Shown: positions 46,200-56,639 of the stretch, one piece after another | Layout of the letters: each line of letters opens with the position of its first letter | Position numbering within the stretch: position 1 is the first letter of the stretch | Source of the DNA: Vesta saturnalis | Lineage: Eukaryota; Arthropoda; Insecta; Coleoptera; Lampyridae | Length of the DNA stretch: 64,000 nt | Assembly (NCBI GenBank): GCA_036346205.1 | Contig: JARFJB010002143.1 | Span: forward strand, 1,288,501-1,352,500 | Direction: 5' to 3' | Made by a program: the position numbers and the translations under genes | Notes under the pieces: generated by a model | Told to the model about the DNA's origin: nothing | The model's database searches: none | The model's input: the letters and a program-made list of their open reading frames with translations, nothing else

Positions 46200-47518
46200 T
46201 TATACAGAACCTTTTATACCAAAAATTGTGAAGGAGTCCAACATATATATGCAGAAAAAATAGAAGGTATATAAATACATGTGAAAAATTTTTGTCATTT
46301 TTAGGTGTTCTTATCACAATGGATTTTAACACGCTGCCATATCAAAGACACTATTGGTCAAAGATCCTAATTTCCACAACGCGCGAGTTGCTAAAATTTT
46401 TTCAAGATGGAGATTTTTACAAATCCTTAGATTTATTCATTTCAACGACAACACAAAAATGCCAAAACGAGATATTCCGAAGTATGACAAGATATATAAA
46501 ATTAGACCAATGTTAGTTCACTTCAAACAAATCTTTAAAGACTCATTCTAACCAGGTCGTCAGCTATCAGTCGACAAGAGTATGGTAACATTTAAAGGGC
46601 GTTCATCATTAAAGCAATACATGCCCAATAAGACCACAAAAAGGGGAATCAAAGTATGGGTAATATCATGTTTACAAACTGGATATGTCCATTCTTTTGG
46701 AGTATATCAAGGGAGAAGTAAAGTCGTCGATGACCACACTCTTGGTGAACGTGTTGTTCTAAATCTGGCCGAGAACTTTAGGGGTCAAGGTTACTGTATA
46801 TATTTTAACAATTATTTACCACGATTCCGTTGATGAGTAAATTATTTGAAATGGGGCTTTTTGGTTGTGGGACGATAGGCCAAAACTGTATGCATTTTCC
46901 AAAAGAACATCTGAAGCTGGACAAAGGAATACCCATGAATCATTCCGATTTTGCCATGAGTAACGATATATCCGTATGTAAATGGAAGAACCGAGGTGTA
47001 AAATGTGTGACAGTTTGCAGTAATATGTACAATGGAGCAGAGATAGGCGAAGTTCGCAGAATTAATAAAATTGGCACTCGCGATAAAGTTTCGTGTCCTC
47101 AGTTTATTGTGGACTATAACAAATTGACGGGTGGCATTGATCGTTTTGATCAGCGTAAGGCTTCTTATAATATCGCTTGGAAAATCAGGTGCTGGTGGAT
47201 GAAGCTATTTATCTTTTTTACGGATGCTTCAATTGTAAACGCCTATATTTTGTATAAGGAAACGCTAAAAATCAACAATCCACGAAAAAAACCAATGTCT
47301 CATTTGCAGTTTAGCAAACATTAGCTGATCAATTAATTGCGCTATGCTGTTCCCGAACAACAGCTGTAGATTCACTGCAAGGTGCCGTCCACTTAGCGGA
47401 AAAAGCATCATCTAGACGATGTAGACAATGTACGAAAACTGGACAGCAGAAAAGGAGTAGCACTCAATGTCATCAAGTGGCTTTATGCGTTCAGTGTTTT
47501 GTACCATACCGTGTATAA
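46200..47518 (+). pseudogene. piggyBac-family transposase A, FB3 right arm (best copy)
   Basis: This is the longest preserved copy. SFLGVLITMDFNTLPYQRHY begins a domain at 46292. QLSVDKSMVTFKGRSSLKQY holds the first Asp. YFNNYLPRFR (46801-46833) holds the Asn in place of the second Asp, and the T-run frameshift follows at once. The next frame is open for 164 codons (46830-47324), from SKLFEMGLFGCGTIGQNCMH to GGIDRFDQRKASYNIA and WWMKLFIFFTDASIVNAY. The cysteine finger ends at TAA 47516-47518. Confidence 0.85.
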
Positions 47519-48451
47519 TAATTTTTCTTTTCCACTAAGAGTTGTTTGGTTCTTTTTTTTTCATATATTATTTTGTTTTAATGTTAGTACTAGTACTAGT
47601 ATAACTGTTATACCAGGTCATTTCAGGTATGTCGTATGTCCACTGGTAAAGCTGTTCACAAGCAGTTTTTTAAAAACCTGTTTAAAAATTTTTTTTTGTA
47701 ATAAACGAACTATCATCTAGTCTTTCTATTGTAGTTGTTGCAAAATAAAATATTGATTTAAAAAAAAATACTCTTGGGGGTTAAAGGGTAAGGTAACACT
47801 TTGGTTTTTACTAAGGATTAATAAGAATAAGCGTAAGGTTTGGGCTCTTGGGGGATATATCCCTCTTATGCCCCCCTTGGGAACGCCACTGCTTGTAGCA
47901 AATCCGTTTCTGATTATTTGTATAATAAATTAGGATGTTTGTTACTTGTTGGAATTCCATTATAGACAATTTAATCTTGTCCTGCGCACTCAAATATTAA
48001 TATATAAGTTAATTCTTTTGTATATTGCTTCTTTTCTCGAAAACTGTTCAAATAATTGATTGAAACTACATTAGTTTAACGTAAGTGCGAATAATATTAA
48101 AAAAAAGCTTGTCTACGACCAATAATAAGCGAGAGATAAGCTATTTTTCCACCACTAAGTTGTCGACCTCGAAAACATACATTTCCATGTTTACTGAACA
48201 ATTTCAATAATCAAAAGTTGAATTCTCAATTTACTTAAAGTAAACTAACACTCTGTAATACAGTAAACCTATTACTTCCAATGAAAATAAGTGTATTAAA
48301 ATAGTGGATTATAAAAAGTTATAAGACGTTAATTTAATTACTGAATTTATAAAAAATTAACTTTTAACAGTATTCAAACTATGTGTTTACTGTCTTGAAG
48401 AGAGAAAGGCAACAAAAAAAAGGAGAAAATCCAATCAGTAAGAGGGATAAG

Positions 48452-48697
48452 TTATGTAGGAAAATGATTTAAATTCCTAATAATATGATTATCAAGAATA
48501 ATTTTACAGCATACAGAAATAAACTTAATGCGTTCATTAAGCCTACTAAATTTAATTGCTATTAAAACGACATACACAGTTTTGTCAGAAACAGCAGTAC
48601 GCAACTTTCGGATACTATTAAGACTATAAAAAACGCCTAAACCTACTATACTAAATAGCGGCCAACAGAAAATGTGCAAATAGTAGATTTCAACCAT
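48452..48697 (-). CDS. 81-codon open frame in repeat R, unknown
   Basis: This open copy has several replacements (MVEIYYLHIFCWPLFSIVGL, LNERIKF). Its divergence without breaking the frame is the only hint of coding. Confidence 0.3.
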   Translation of the reverse strand: MVEIYYLHIFCWPLFSIVGLGVFYSLNSIRKLRTAVSDKTVYVVLIAIKFSRLNERIKFISVCCKIILDNHIIRNLNHFPT

Positions 48698-49385
48698 ATA
48701 TCAAACGAGTTTAATTTTACTAATATTGGAAAACGCTCAGTTAACTAAATTAAAGCTCATCCAATAGTTCATGGAAACCAATAGAACACTAAATTTTTTT
48801 TTAATAAATCAAGATTTCAAACCATTGTTACAACGCAGTAATATGATATATTGTTTTAGTAGTTTGTAAATATTCACATTTAAAGCTAACTAAAATGAAG
48901 CAAAATTAACTATGGTCGTACATTTCCTCACCAGATGTCCGCCTTCTTAAAGGTCGTAGATCGCGTATTAGTGAAGAGAGTATAAAACGAATTGAGGAAC
49001 ACGTTTCAACTAAGCAAATCATAATTTTATGTTTATGTAAATTTTTGGAAACCGGGTTTACTTACTACGTAAGTGCATAACCACCCGGTTAATTTAATAA
49101 TCAAAACAGACTGACCATGATGGCAATGCTCCGTCATAGTATAACTTGTACCAACTATACTGTATCTGCTGAGCAAGCTTACCGTTCGGTTTAAAGGAAG
49201 ACTTCATGCAATTTATCCGTAAGAAAAATCTTTTGTTAGCATAGTATGGGATTTAAGATGCAATACATATTAAAGTTACTGCATACTAGGTAATCAGTGT
49301 TGTAAATAATATACTACAAATTAAATGCTCGAAATATTATTCCCAATGAATATTACATTTTCCGGTTAATTCATCCAAATGCATA

Positions 49386-49806
49386 ATAAGAAAGTAAGTA
49401 TTCGATTAAATCAATAGATGGATGCTCTATAAATGTAATGAATGCTCAATATAAAATGTAAATGCTTGTGAAAACAAGAAATTTTCGAAAAATAGTAGAT
49501 AGTTGATAAATAAAATGATTGCTCCGTACCAAATTCACATGCATCCTAAATTAATAAATATTCCATGGAAATAATGTAGACTCGATCAATGTAACGAATC
49601 TTCAGTACCAAATCCAAACGTTTCTTAAATTAATAAATATTCAAATTTATACTATTGAATCTTACTCCGTGGAATTCCATATTTAATAACACTAATGTGT
49701 TAATTCTACAATTTCTTTTATAAAATTATTTATTTTTCTACGAGTTTCAATACTTGTATCATCAAGACAAAATATATAAGTAAAATAATAAGAAGTAGTT
49801 ATGGTA
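49386..49806 (+). repeat. Left flank of Polinton P4
   Basis: Matches the other left flanks; target duplication ATGGTA at 49801-49806. Confidence 0.75.
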
Positions 49807-51155
49807 AGTAGAAAGGAGGCACCTTCCCCACCACTTTTTTTACGTCACAAGCCCCGCCCCAGGGGCACCTTCCCCAGTACTTTTACTCGCCCACGTGTGA
49901 GACCGTGTTTTTCACCCCTAGTATTAGCGGCTTCTTTTCGGAGGCCTTTTTCATCCCCTTGATTTTGACCCCTATGATTTCTTTTCAACCCCTTGGTGGT
50001 ATTTTCATCCCTAATTAAGGCCTTTTTTGTTTTTACTCGCTTACTTGAGGGGACGTATTTTTTACCCTTATTTTATCGTTTCTTTTTGGAGACCTTTTTC
50101 AACCCTTGGTGGGAATTTCAACCCTGATTAAGGCCTTTTTGATTTTTTCATGCCTACGTGTAGGAGTCGTTTCTTGTTGATCATTTTTATTAATTATTTT
50201 TATTAATTAATTATTAATTTTTTAACCCGGAGGAAATTGTCGATCCTAATCTGTTGCCCTATAAGATGATCTTAAATATGTATTCTGATAAGGGTGCGCA
50301 AATAATCATTAGATGTAAAAGATAGTTTATTTAATCTGTGTCTACTACTAACATTGATTAGAGCCTGTTTATCAGATATTTGAGTGATATAAAACTCATT
50401 TAAAGGGTTGATTAGGTAATAATTACGTGCGTGACAAAATTGACTGTATTTCCCCATATTACTTTATTAGCGTATTTTTAAAAATGTTATTGCTAAGATT
50501 ATTAAAATTATCACACTCCTATCTACAGATTGTGACTTTTTTGCATATACGGGAATTTATTTATACACTGGGTTTGTATTCTAATAAGGAGTCCTCGTTT
50601 GTAAGGTTGTTGTTAGGGTTCTGTTCGCGGATTAAAATATAATCACATATAATTATATTCATATCCTCGTTTTAATGGCTTATAAACGATATGTTCTACT
50701 AACTAACTAATGTTCTTAATTACCGTTTTTGTTATTGTTTGCAATGTAAAATAAGTGTGTAATTAGTATTATATTTATATACATCAAAAATTTTAAATTT
50801 ATTAGACCCCATTTTTTATGAGAAGAGATTGGATAATTATAGGTATTTTTGTGCTTGCTCACGCGAGGGGCGTATTTTAGATCTCGAGATTGAGTTTGGG
50901 TTTGGTCTTGGAGCTTGCAGCTGGTCTTTGACTTGGGCTGTCTTGGGACTGGGGCAGGACCTGGTATTGGTCTTGGGGTTGGTCTTGGACCTGGAGCTGA
51001 TCTTTGGGATAGGATAGCGTGACAACTATTTTTGGTAATTATCTCGTAGATCATTTTGTTTCTGGGCCTAGCGCTCTGATTGAAAAGGATGTTATTTAGT
51101 CTATTTAAACGAGGTTGCTGGTAGAGTATCTGTTAGTATCGTTTAGCGATTCAAG
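49807..51155. other. P4 left terminal repeat and leader
   Basis: The minisatellite terminal repeat runs 49807-50170. Overlapping opposite-strand frames lie at 50272-50457 (-) and 50427-50642 (+). The CTTGGA-type tract runs 50885-51005. On - this tract and its surroundings form a 112-codon frame (50716-51054) rich in PGPRPTPRP; the frame is interrupted in P2, so I treat it as low-complexity DNA. Confidence 0.5.
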
Positions 51156-51801
51156 ATAGAAGGTCAGTTTAAGCACCCCTTTTCGGCGATAGTTGCGGGT
51201 CCGTCGGGTTGTGGAAAATCGTATTTTATCGTGGATTTTCTAAAAAATATTGAAACTGCCTGCGATACAGCTTTTGACAAAATTATCTGGTTTTACAGTG
51301 AATGACAGCATTTATTCAAAGATCTCTCTGTGGAATTTCAAAAGGGTTTATCTGATATGGAACAGTTTGACGGAGAAAAACCTGTCTTAATAATAATTGA
51401 CGTTCTAATTCGTGAAACTAACGGCTTTGTGGTTGCTATTTTTACAAAAGGTTGTCATCATCGAAATCTAAGTGTGTTTTTCTTAACGCAAAACATATTT
51501 CATCAAGGACGTGGACAGCGGGATATTTGTCTCAACGCACATTACATAATTTTGTTTAAGAACCCACGTGGCAGAGCTCAGATACAACATTTAGCAAGAC
51601 AGATTTAGCCGGACAACCCGAAATTTTTAGAAGCCGCGTACCAAGATTCCACTTTAAACCCGCACGGATATTTATTGTTCGATTTAAAACAGAATACACC
51701 GGATGTGCTACGTTACAGAACAAACATATTCAGGCCTCAAGGTATCTGCCAGGTAAGTTAAGCCTCACAGTCATAAAGATTACATCATATATGATGGCTG
51801 A
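51156..51801 (+). pseudogene. Polinton packaging ATPase, P4
   Basis: The start is ATA (51156-51158), as in P3. Walker A GPSGCGKS is intact and Walker B reads LIIIDVLI, where the second Asp of IDDLM is Val. A TGA near 51303 and a TAG at 51606-51608 interrupt the frame. Unlike P2 and P3, the C-terminal LRYRTNIF region remains. The ancestral stop TGA 51799-51801 overlaps the core ATG at 51791. Confidence 0.82.
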
Positions 51802-52123
51802 CGTTTTAAGCGAGAACACTGATATCCTGCATGCATTAGCCAGATTAAGTAAAAGTCAACGTGACGCTTTATTGAAATGTTTGGATAGTAAGCAGGGACA
51901 GTGTATTTGTGAGTGTGCGCGTAACATTTTAAAAGGTTGTATACCTCCGTCAGCTGATTAGAAGCAGCGACTCTCTCAACATAAGCACACTTTAAGGCGC
52001 TTGGCACAGAGAGGCGAGTGTATAAAAAAGGAGAAACTGTTTCTTGTACAGAAAGGTGGTGCATTTCTACCACTCCTGTTAGGACCATTACTTGGCGGAA
52101 TTCTTGGTAATCTGTTCCAATAA
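51791..52123 (+). pseudogene. Small virion core-like protein, P4
   Basis: Full-length frame of 111 codons with a single TAG (51958-51960, Gln in other copies). MADVLSENTDILHALARL, ARNILKGC, SIKKEKLFLVQKGGAF and the LLLGPLLGGILGNLF tail end at TAA 52121-52123. This copy gives the best view of the gene's size (110 residues). Confidence 0.62.
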
Positions 52124-52125
52124 CC

Positions 52126-52170
52126 ATGGACCACAATCTGAAGAAGATGATTATTCTACCGATGGACGCT
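52126..52170 (+). pseudogene. Polinton gene X, first codons only, P4
   Basis: MDHNLKKMIILPMD, then a deletion joint into the integrase C-terminal region at about 52170. Confidence 0.6.
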
Positions 52171-52348
52171 CACATTTTACGAAGAAGAATTGCAGGTTGT
52201 TACGGTTGATAAAGATACTCTATTCAAAGTCGATCAGATTCTAGCAGAGAAGGGCCGCGGGCGATATAAACAATACCTGGTCAAGTGGCGTGGATACAGT
52301 GACAAATTTAATAGCTGGGCGTTAGCTTCTCAGTTGAGAGATATATAA
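52171..52348 (+). pseudogene. Integrase C-terminal chromodomain only, P4
   Basis: The chromodomain is perfectly open: FKVDQILAEKGRGRYKQYLV, then WRGYSDKFNSWALASQLRDI and TAA 52346-52348. The catalytic core is deleted. Confidence 0.75.
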
Positions 52349-52350
52349 AA

Positions 52351-53159
52351 ATGGAGTTCTATCTTACCTTTTTGAGTAATAGCTCTATGACGTGTTTTTC
52401 AGGTAATATAACGTCTTATTACGCAACTGCCAAAGCGGATAAGATTAACGGGGTCGTGGGTTGTAGGGGTATCGGAAATTCAGTACTCATGTTCTTTTGC
52501 CGCTGTAGGTGCAACAGACAATTTAATTTACTATAGAACAATGCCTCCTGGAGAGAACGTGCTAGAAACGATATTAAAAAGGGCCTCTGAATATTTTCAA
52601 CGCTAAGATCATTTATATTGAAGATGGCTGGTACGTGATACGTTTCGCTTCGGGAAATTATGCCAACATAGAAGAAATTGCCAACGAGCTAAATAACCAT
52701 GTACTAATAAGTAAATTGCTAACAATCAAATATCATAATCTAACTAAGCGCGCCACTACGAAATTAAAAACTCAGCTCCCGATATTCGGATTCTCACAAC
52801 GTCTAGCCTTACAATTGGGTTATCGCCTGTATCAGAACATAGCTATTGAGCCAATGCCCCCTCACCCAGCTAGTATATGGATAGGATTACCAACTCAGAT
52901 GTTTGTTTATTGCGACATCGTTGAACCGCAAATTGTGGGTGATGTTTTATCTCCGCTTATGCGCATAATAAATATTACTTCAGAAAACTATACTTACGGG
53001 AGTCATAAAAATGTGGTTTTTTCGCCTGCACACTACATACCGATGATGACACGGGAATTTGAAAACATCGAGATTAATATAAAAACAGATACGGGTGCAG
53101 CAATGCCATTTGAGTTTGGAACGTCGTATCTGAAGCTACATTTTAACAAAGTACAATAA
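52351..53159 (+). pseudogene. Penton-like minor capsid protein, P4
   Basis: The ATG lies three bases after the integrase stop (MEFYLTFLSNSSMTCF). Small deletions near 52410 and 52600 shift the frame. From 52635 the remaining 174 codons are uninterrupted to TAA 53157-53159 (IRFASGNYANIEEIA, PHPASIWIGLPTQMFVYCDI, LHFNKVQ). The stop overlaps the next start as TAATG. Confidence 0.78.
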
Positions 53160-53562
53160 TGGTTTACCCTTATCAGCAATATTACATGAATCAGGCTGGT
53201 AACGGTATCGGCTCTATCTACAGAGGTGCGCCATATCAACGTGGTCATGGAATAGGAAGCTGGTTAGGTGATATATTTAGAAGTATAATACCGTTATTTA
53301 AGTCTGGCGCAAAGGCTATTGGAAAAGAAGCTCTTAGAACGGGTGCTAATATTCTTGGTGACGTCATAGAGGACCTATTAAGGATTCGTTTCAAGAAAGA
53401 TTACACGAGGCAGGTAGAAACCTTAAGCGTAAAGCCGACGAGAAAATCGATAAAATGATGGAGGGTTCGGGTTATAAAAGAGTACGTCTGTTCGATAATA
53501 ACCTGTCTCTACCGAGAGCTGTTGCTAAGAAGCCTACTTACGACGATATATTTTCAAGATAA
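53159..53562 (+). pseudogene. Glycine-rich minor virion protein (pVI-like), P4
   Basis: It starts MVYPYQQYYMNQAGNGIGSI and includes PYQRGHGIGSWLGDIFRSII and GKEALRTGANILGDVIEDLL. One base is missing after LLR (near 53385), moving the basic C-terminus (RNLKRKADEKIDKMMEGSG) to another frame. It ends DDIFSR at TAA 53560-53562, overlapping the capsid ATG. Confidence 0.65.
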
Positions 53563-54474
53563 TGGCTTTTCTGCATGCCCAATCGTGTGAATGCGTCAAG
53601 TCCGAATTGGATTTGTTCGCTTTACCGTCGACGCAGACAAGTATCGAGAGTGGTGAATGGATATTTTACAAACCCTTATCAGCTCTGAGTGATGATGCCC
53701 CAATAGAATTTGTAGTCCCCGGAAATGGAAACGATTACATAGATTTAAGCCAGACCATGTAAACAATTGGATATATTCGCTTTTCTCACAGGTGTAGGTT
53801 TACTTAAAGTGGTGTTGAGTTAAAGACTAAATTTAGCTTAAGAGCGGCACTCGCTTCAACTTACAAGGCGCGCATTATAGACGCTAGTTTACTGGTAAGA
53901 TGTATGCGAATCAATCCAACTATTATGATTGCGCACGCTAAAGCTTTAGAAACAACCGCTGCAAAATACCCTGTTTCAAGGACTTTGGATAATGTTTTCC
54001 TGGGTCAGTTACCTAAACGATGCATCGTAGGCTTTGTAGCAAATAAAGCTTTCAACGGTGATTGCCCCTCAAATCCGTTTTCATCACTGCAATATTAACT
54101 ACATGTCGTTATATATTGACGGACAACAAATTCCTTCGAAGGCCTTACAACCAAACTTTACAGCTAATGGTTTATATGTAAGAGAATACCACACCTTATT
54201 CTCTGGTACGGGTATTCATTTTTTGAATGAAGGTAACGATATAGCGAGAAGTGATTACCCCAACGGCTACTGTTTAATGGCCTATGACCTAACACCGGAC
54301 TTGTCTGCAAACGCTAGTACGCACTGGAATTTAGTTAGAAACGGTTCCCTTCTACTGGAAGTCGGATTTGAAGAAGCGCTCACCGAAACTGTTAACTGTT
54401 TGGTGTATGTAGAATTCGATAACGTGATCGAGATCGATAAATATCGGAACTTCATTGTGGATTTTAGCTGTTAA
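53562..54474 (+). pseudogene. Major capsid protein, P4, internally deleted
   Basis: The N-terminal 66 codons are intact (MAFLHAQSCECVKSELDLFA to DLSQTM), then TAA and a deletion of several hundred bases. The C-terminal part is open over 54058-54474 (MSLYIDGQQIPSKALQPNFT, YHTLFSGTGIHFLNEGNDI, ALTETVNCLVYVEFDNVIEI) and ends VDFSC. Confidence 0.78.
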
Positions 54475-54526
54475 AAGTGGTAGCTCTAACTTGCAATCTT
54501 CAGTGTACAGCAGCAGCCGAAAGAAG

Positions 54527-55066
54527 ATGGAAGTATACTTGGACGCACAAGGATTTAGTGGTGTTAACAACGAATTCATCCTGAAAGAAATTGTCGTGGC
54601 TACAGATCATGGCCGTTTATCGTTGATGCTAATAAAACCACCTCGAGGTTACTTTATATCAAGATCCATGTCACAACAGATAAAATTTATGGAGGATAAT
54701 TATCATGGGATGAAATGATGGTCAGGTCTTGTACACTACAACAATTTCCGTGAGGAGTTGATGAGAGTGTTGCGTCCCTTTAACAAAATTCACATTAAGG
54801 GCAATGAAAAACAACAGTTTCTAAGGTTTCTTAACAAACCAATAGTAAACCTGGAGGAGACTGGTTGCCCGACGATTAAACAATTGAAATGGGGAGCAAA
54901 AGCATCACATAACATCACTGGGCCTATGTGTGCACTGGAAAACGCCTTACTACTGCAAGGCTGGACGCATACCATTTCCAAAGATGTATGCGGTACAAGT
55001 GTTGAAATGCTTGAAATCGATCCCCAGCCACAAGAAGAATGTGTTTCGGCTTGTATGTGCTTCTAA
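54527..55066 (+). pseudogene. Polinton gene E, unknown, P4
   Basis: This is the most complete copy, about 179 codons. MEVYLDAQGFSGVNNEFILK, a TGA at 54716-54718 for Trp, a WSGLVHYNNFREELMRVLRP block, IVNLEETGCPTIKQLK and GPMCALENALLLQGW, ending SACMCF. The last 80 bp overlap the protease start (54984) in another frame. Sequence type recalls a family common in insect Polintons; function unassigned. Confidence 0.55.
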
Positions 55067-55450
55067 TCAACTACCGAGACACGCACCTAGACCGTGTGCA
55101 ATTATTGTAAACACGGATCCTGCAGACAAACCATGTCAGCATTGGACCGCTATCTACATTGATGATAATGCTAACGGAGAGTATTTTGATTCCTTTGGAC
55201 GAGCACCTCAAGGGTATCATTTACGTTTCCTAGAGACAAATTCTAGATGGTTTCGTTACAATAAAACAATACTGCAGGATTACCATTCGGATGTGTGTGG
55301 ACTTCATACGTTACGTTTCTATATTGTAGATTAAATAGCTTATCAATGATTGATTTTGTAAAAAACTTTTTTAGTACATGTTTCATTGTAAATGAGGAGA
55401 TAATTAAATTATTGTTTAACTCCTGTTACCCAACCATTCTGTTCTGGTAA
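54984..55450 (+). pseudogene. Adenain-type maturation cysteine protease, P4 (best copy)
   Basis: Catalytic residues can be read in order: His in PCQHWTAIYIDDN, acidic residue in GEYFDSFG, Gln in TILQDYHSD and Cys in DVCGLHT. The frame from MYAVQVLKCLKSIP runs open to 55334, where a single-base shift near the end of LRFYIVD gives an early stop. The C-terminal residues (SLSMIDFVKNFF to CYPTILFW) are in the +1 frame, ending at TAA 55448-55450 next to AATAAAG. Known role of the family: cleaving capsid precursors during virion maturation. Confidence 0.85.
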
Positions 55451-56639
55451 ATAAAGAGGTTTTTTAGTACCTTACTTTTTTAATTAAGAGTTGCGTAATA
55501 TCAGATGAACCTATTGTTTTTCTTTCTTTTTAATTCAGCATGTGTGCATTTAAAAATCGTGTTGTAAAATTTATGACTTTAGCGTTTTAAGGAAAGTGTG
55601 TTACTCGGTTGGTAGATTATTAAAATTACCAGGTTTATATAATTACACAGTAAACATGAACAGTGGTTTCTAACTACATATTGTTGTTGTGGAATTTAAA
55701 ACATGTAATTATTACATTCCAAACTTTTAATGCGGTTTTTATAAAAAAAAACAATGTGTGTAAGTTTGTATGGACAACATGTAATATTTTGTTCAAACCG
55801 CTTTGTTATTAATTATTTTAAGGGAAAGGTAAATACGAGTTGCAGTAAGTGTGTTAAAGATAATTAGGTTGTTTGTGTATTTACACTCTAAAAATTAGTT
55901 ATGGGGAAATCAATAGCTAGTTTTACATCAACTATTCATAAACGTAAAACATAGAAAGTGCTTTAGTTTGATTAGACGAGTAATACAAAGCAGTGGCTAT
56001 CACTCGTGAATCAGTCCCTCAAAAAATGTTCTTTCAATACTGAGTTGGTACGTGTGCTGTTAACCTTTTATTTATTTTATTTAGTTGTACAGATTTTTAA
56101 TTACAGTTATAAAACACATCTAAGTTATACGTAACAACAAGCTTCTTTAAAAATATTAAGGTGTACAATATACAAAAATTTAACGAGCCGATGGATATTA
56201 AACATATTTCAATGCAATCAATGCAGGTAAAACAATCAGTTTTAATATTCGTTTAGAAAACAATATTGTAATAACTGCTATGTAGTTAATTAACTTAATA
56301 AAAAAATTTTGTTTCATTAGTTTCAGTAATTTTTTATAACTCACTGAGGATTTTTTAAATATGATATTTACAATAAAAATAAGTGTTCTATAATTAAATT
56401 TTACAATCATTCAAATTCCCCATGCAAGATTAAATCCTAACACAAGTTCATACACCTATCATACAAGATAACAATAGGGCCTCCTTATTAGAATACAAAT
56501 TCAAATTTTACTTCAAGGGTCACGGGGTTAATTAAGCCCCAGCAGTAAGTTGCGAAGCCCTATATCAGTATTACAAGCTAGCATTAGGCCTCCTTATTAG
56601 AATATATGTATAAATAAAATTTCGTAAGGTTACAATCTG
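55451..56639. other. Polinton 3' noncoding region, P4
   Basis: AT-rich, homologous to 8392-9557; no gene and no polymerase motif seen. The short - frame at 56198-56410 is not kept between copies. Confidence 0.6.

Larger units (their letters stand above)
41867..49385. repeat. Large inverted-repeat (palindromic) block FB3
   Basis: The left arm 41867-44920 and right arm 44920-49385 resemble FB1 and FB2 (hairpins 41976-42016 and 49050-49090). The Penelope centre and inner left arm are missing: ACCTTTTCTTAT at about 44918 joins directly to CTAGTTATTCTTTAC. About 1 kb of other DNA (45160-46195) sits in the inner right arm. Confidence 0.82.

Noticed and set aside
50716..51054. 112-codon - frame rich in P-x-P
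   Set aside because: Arises from the CTTGGA-type repeat; the corresponding frame is interrupted in P2, and no homologue is recognised.
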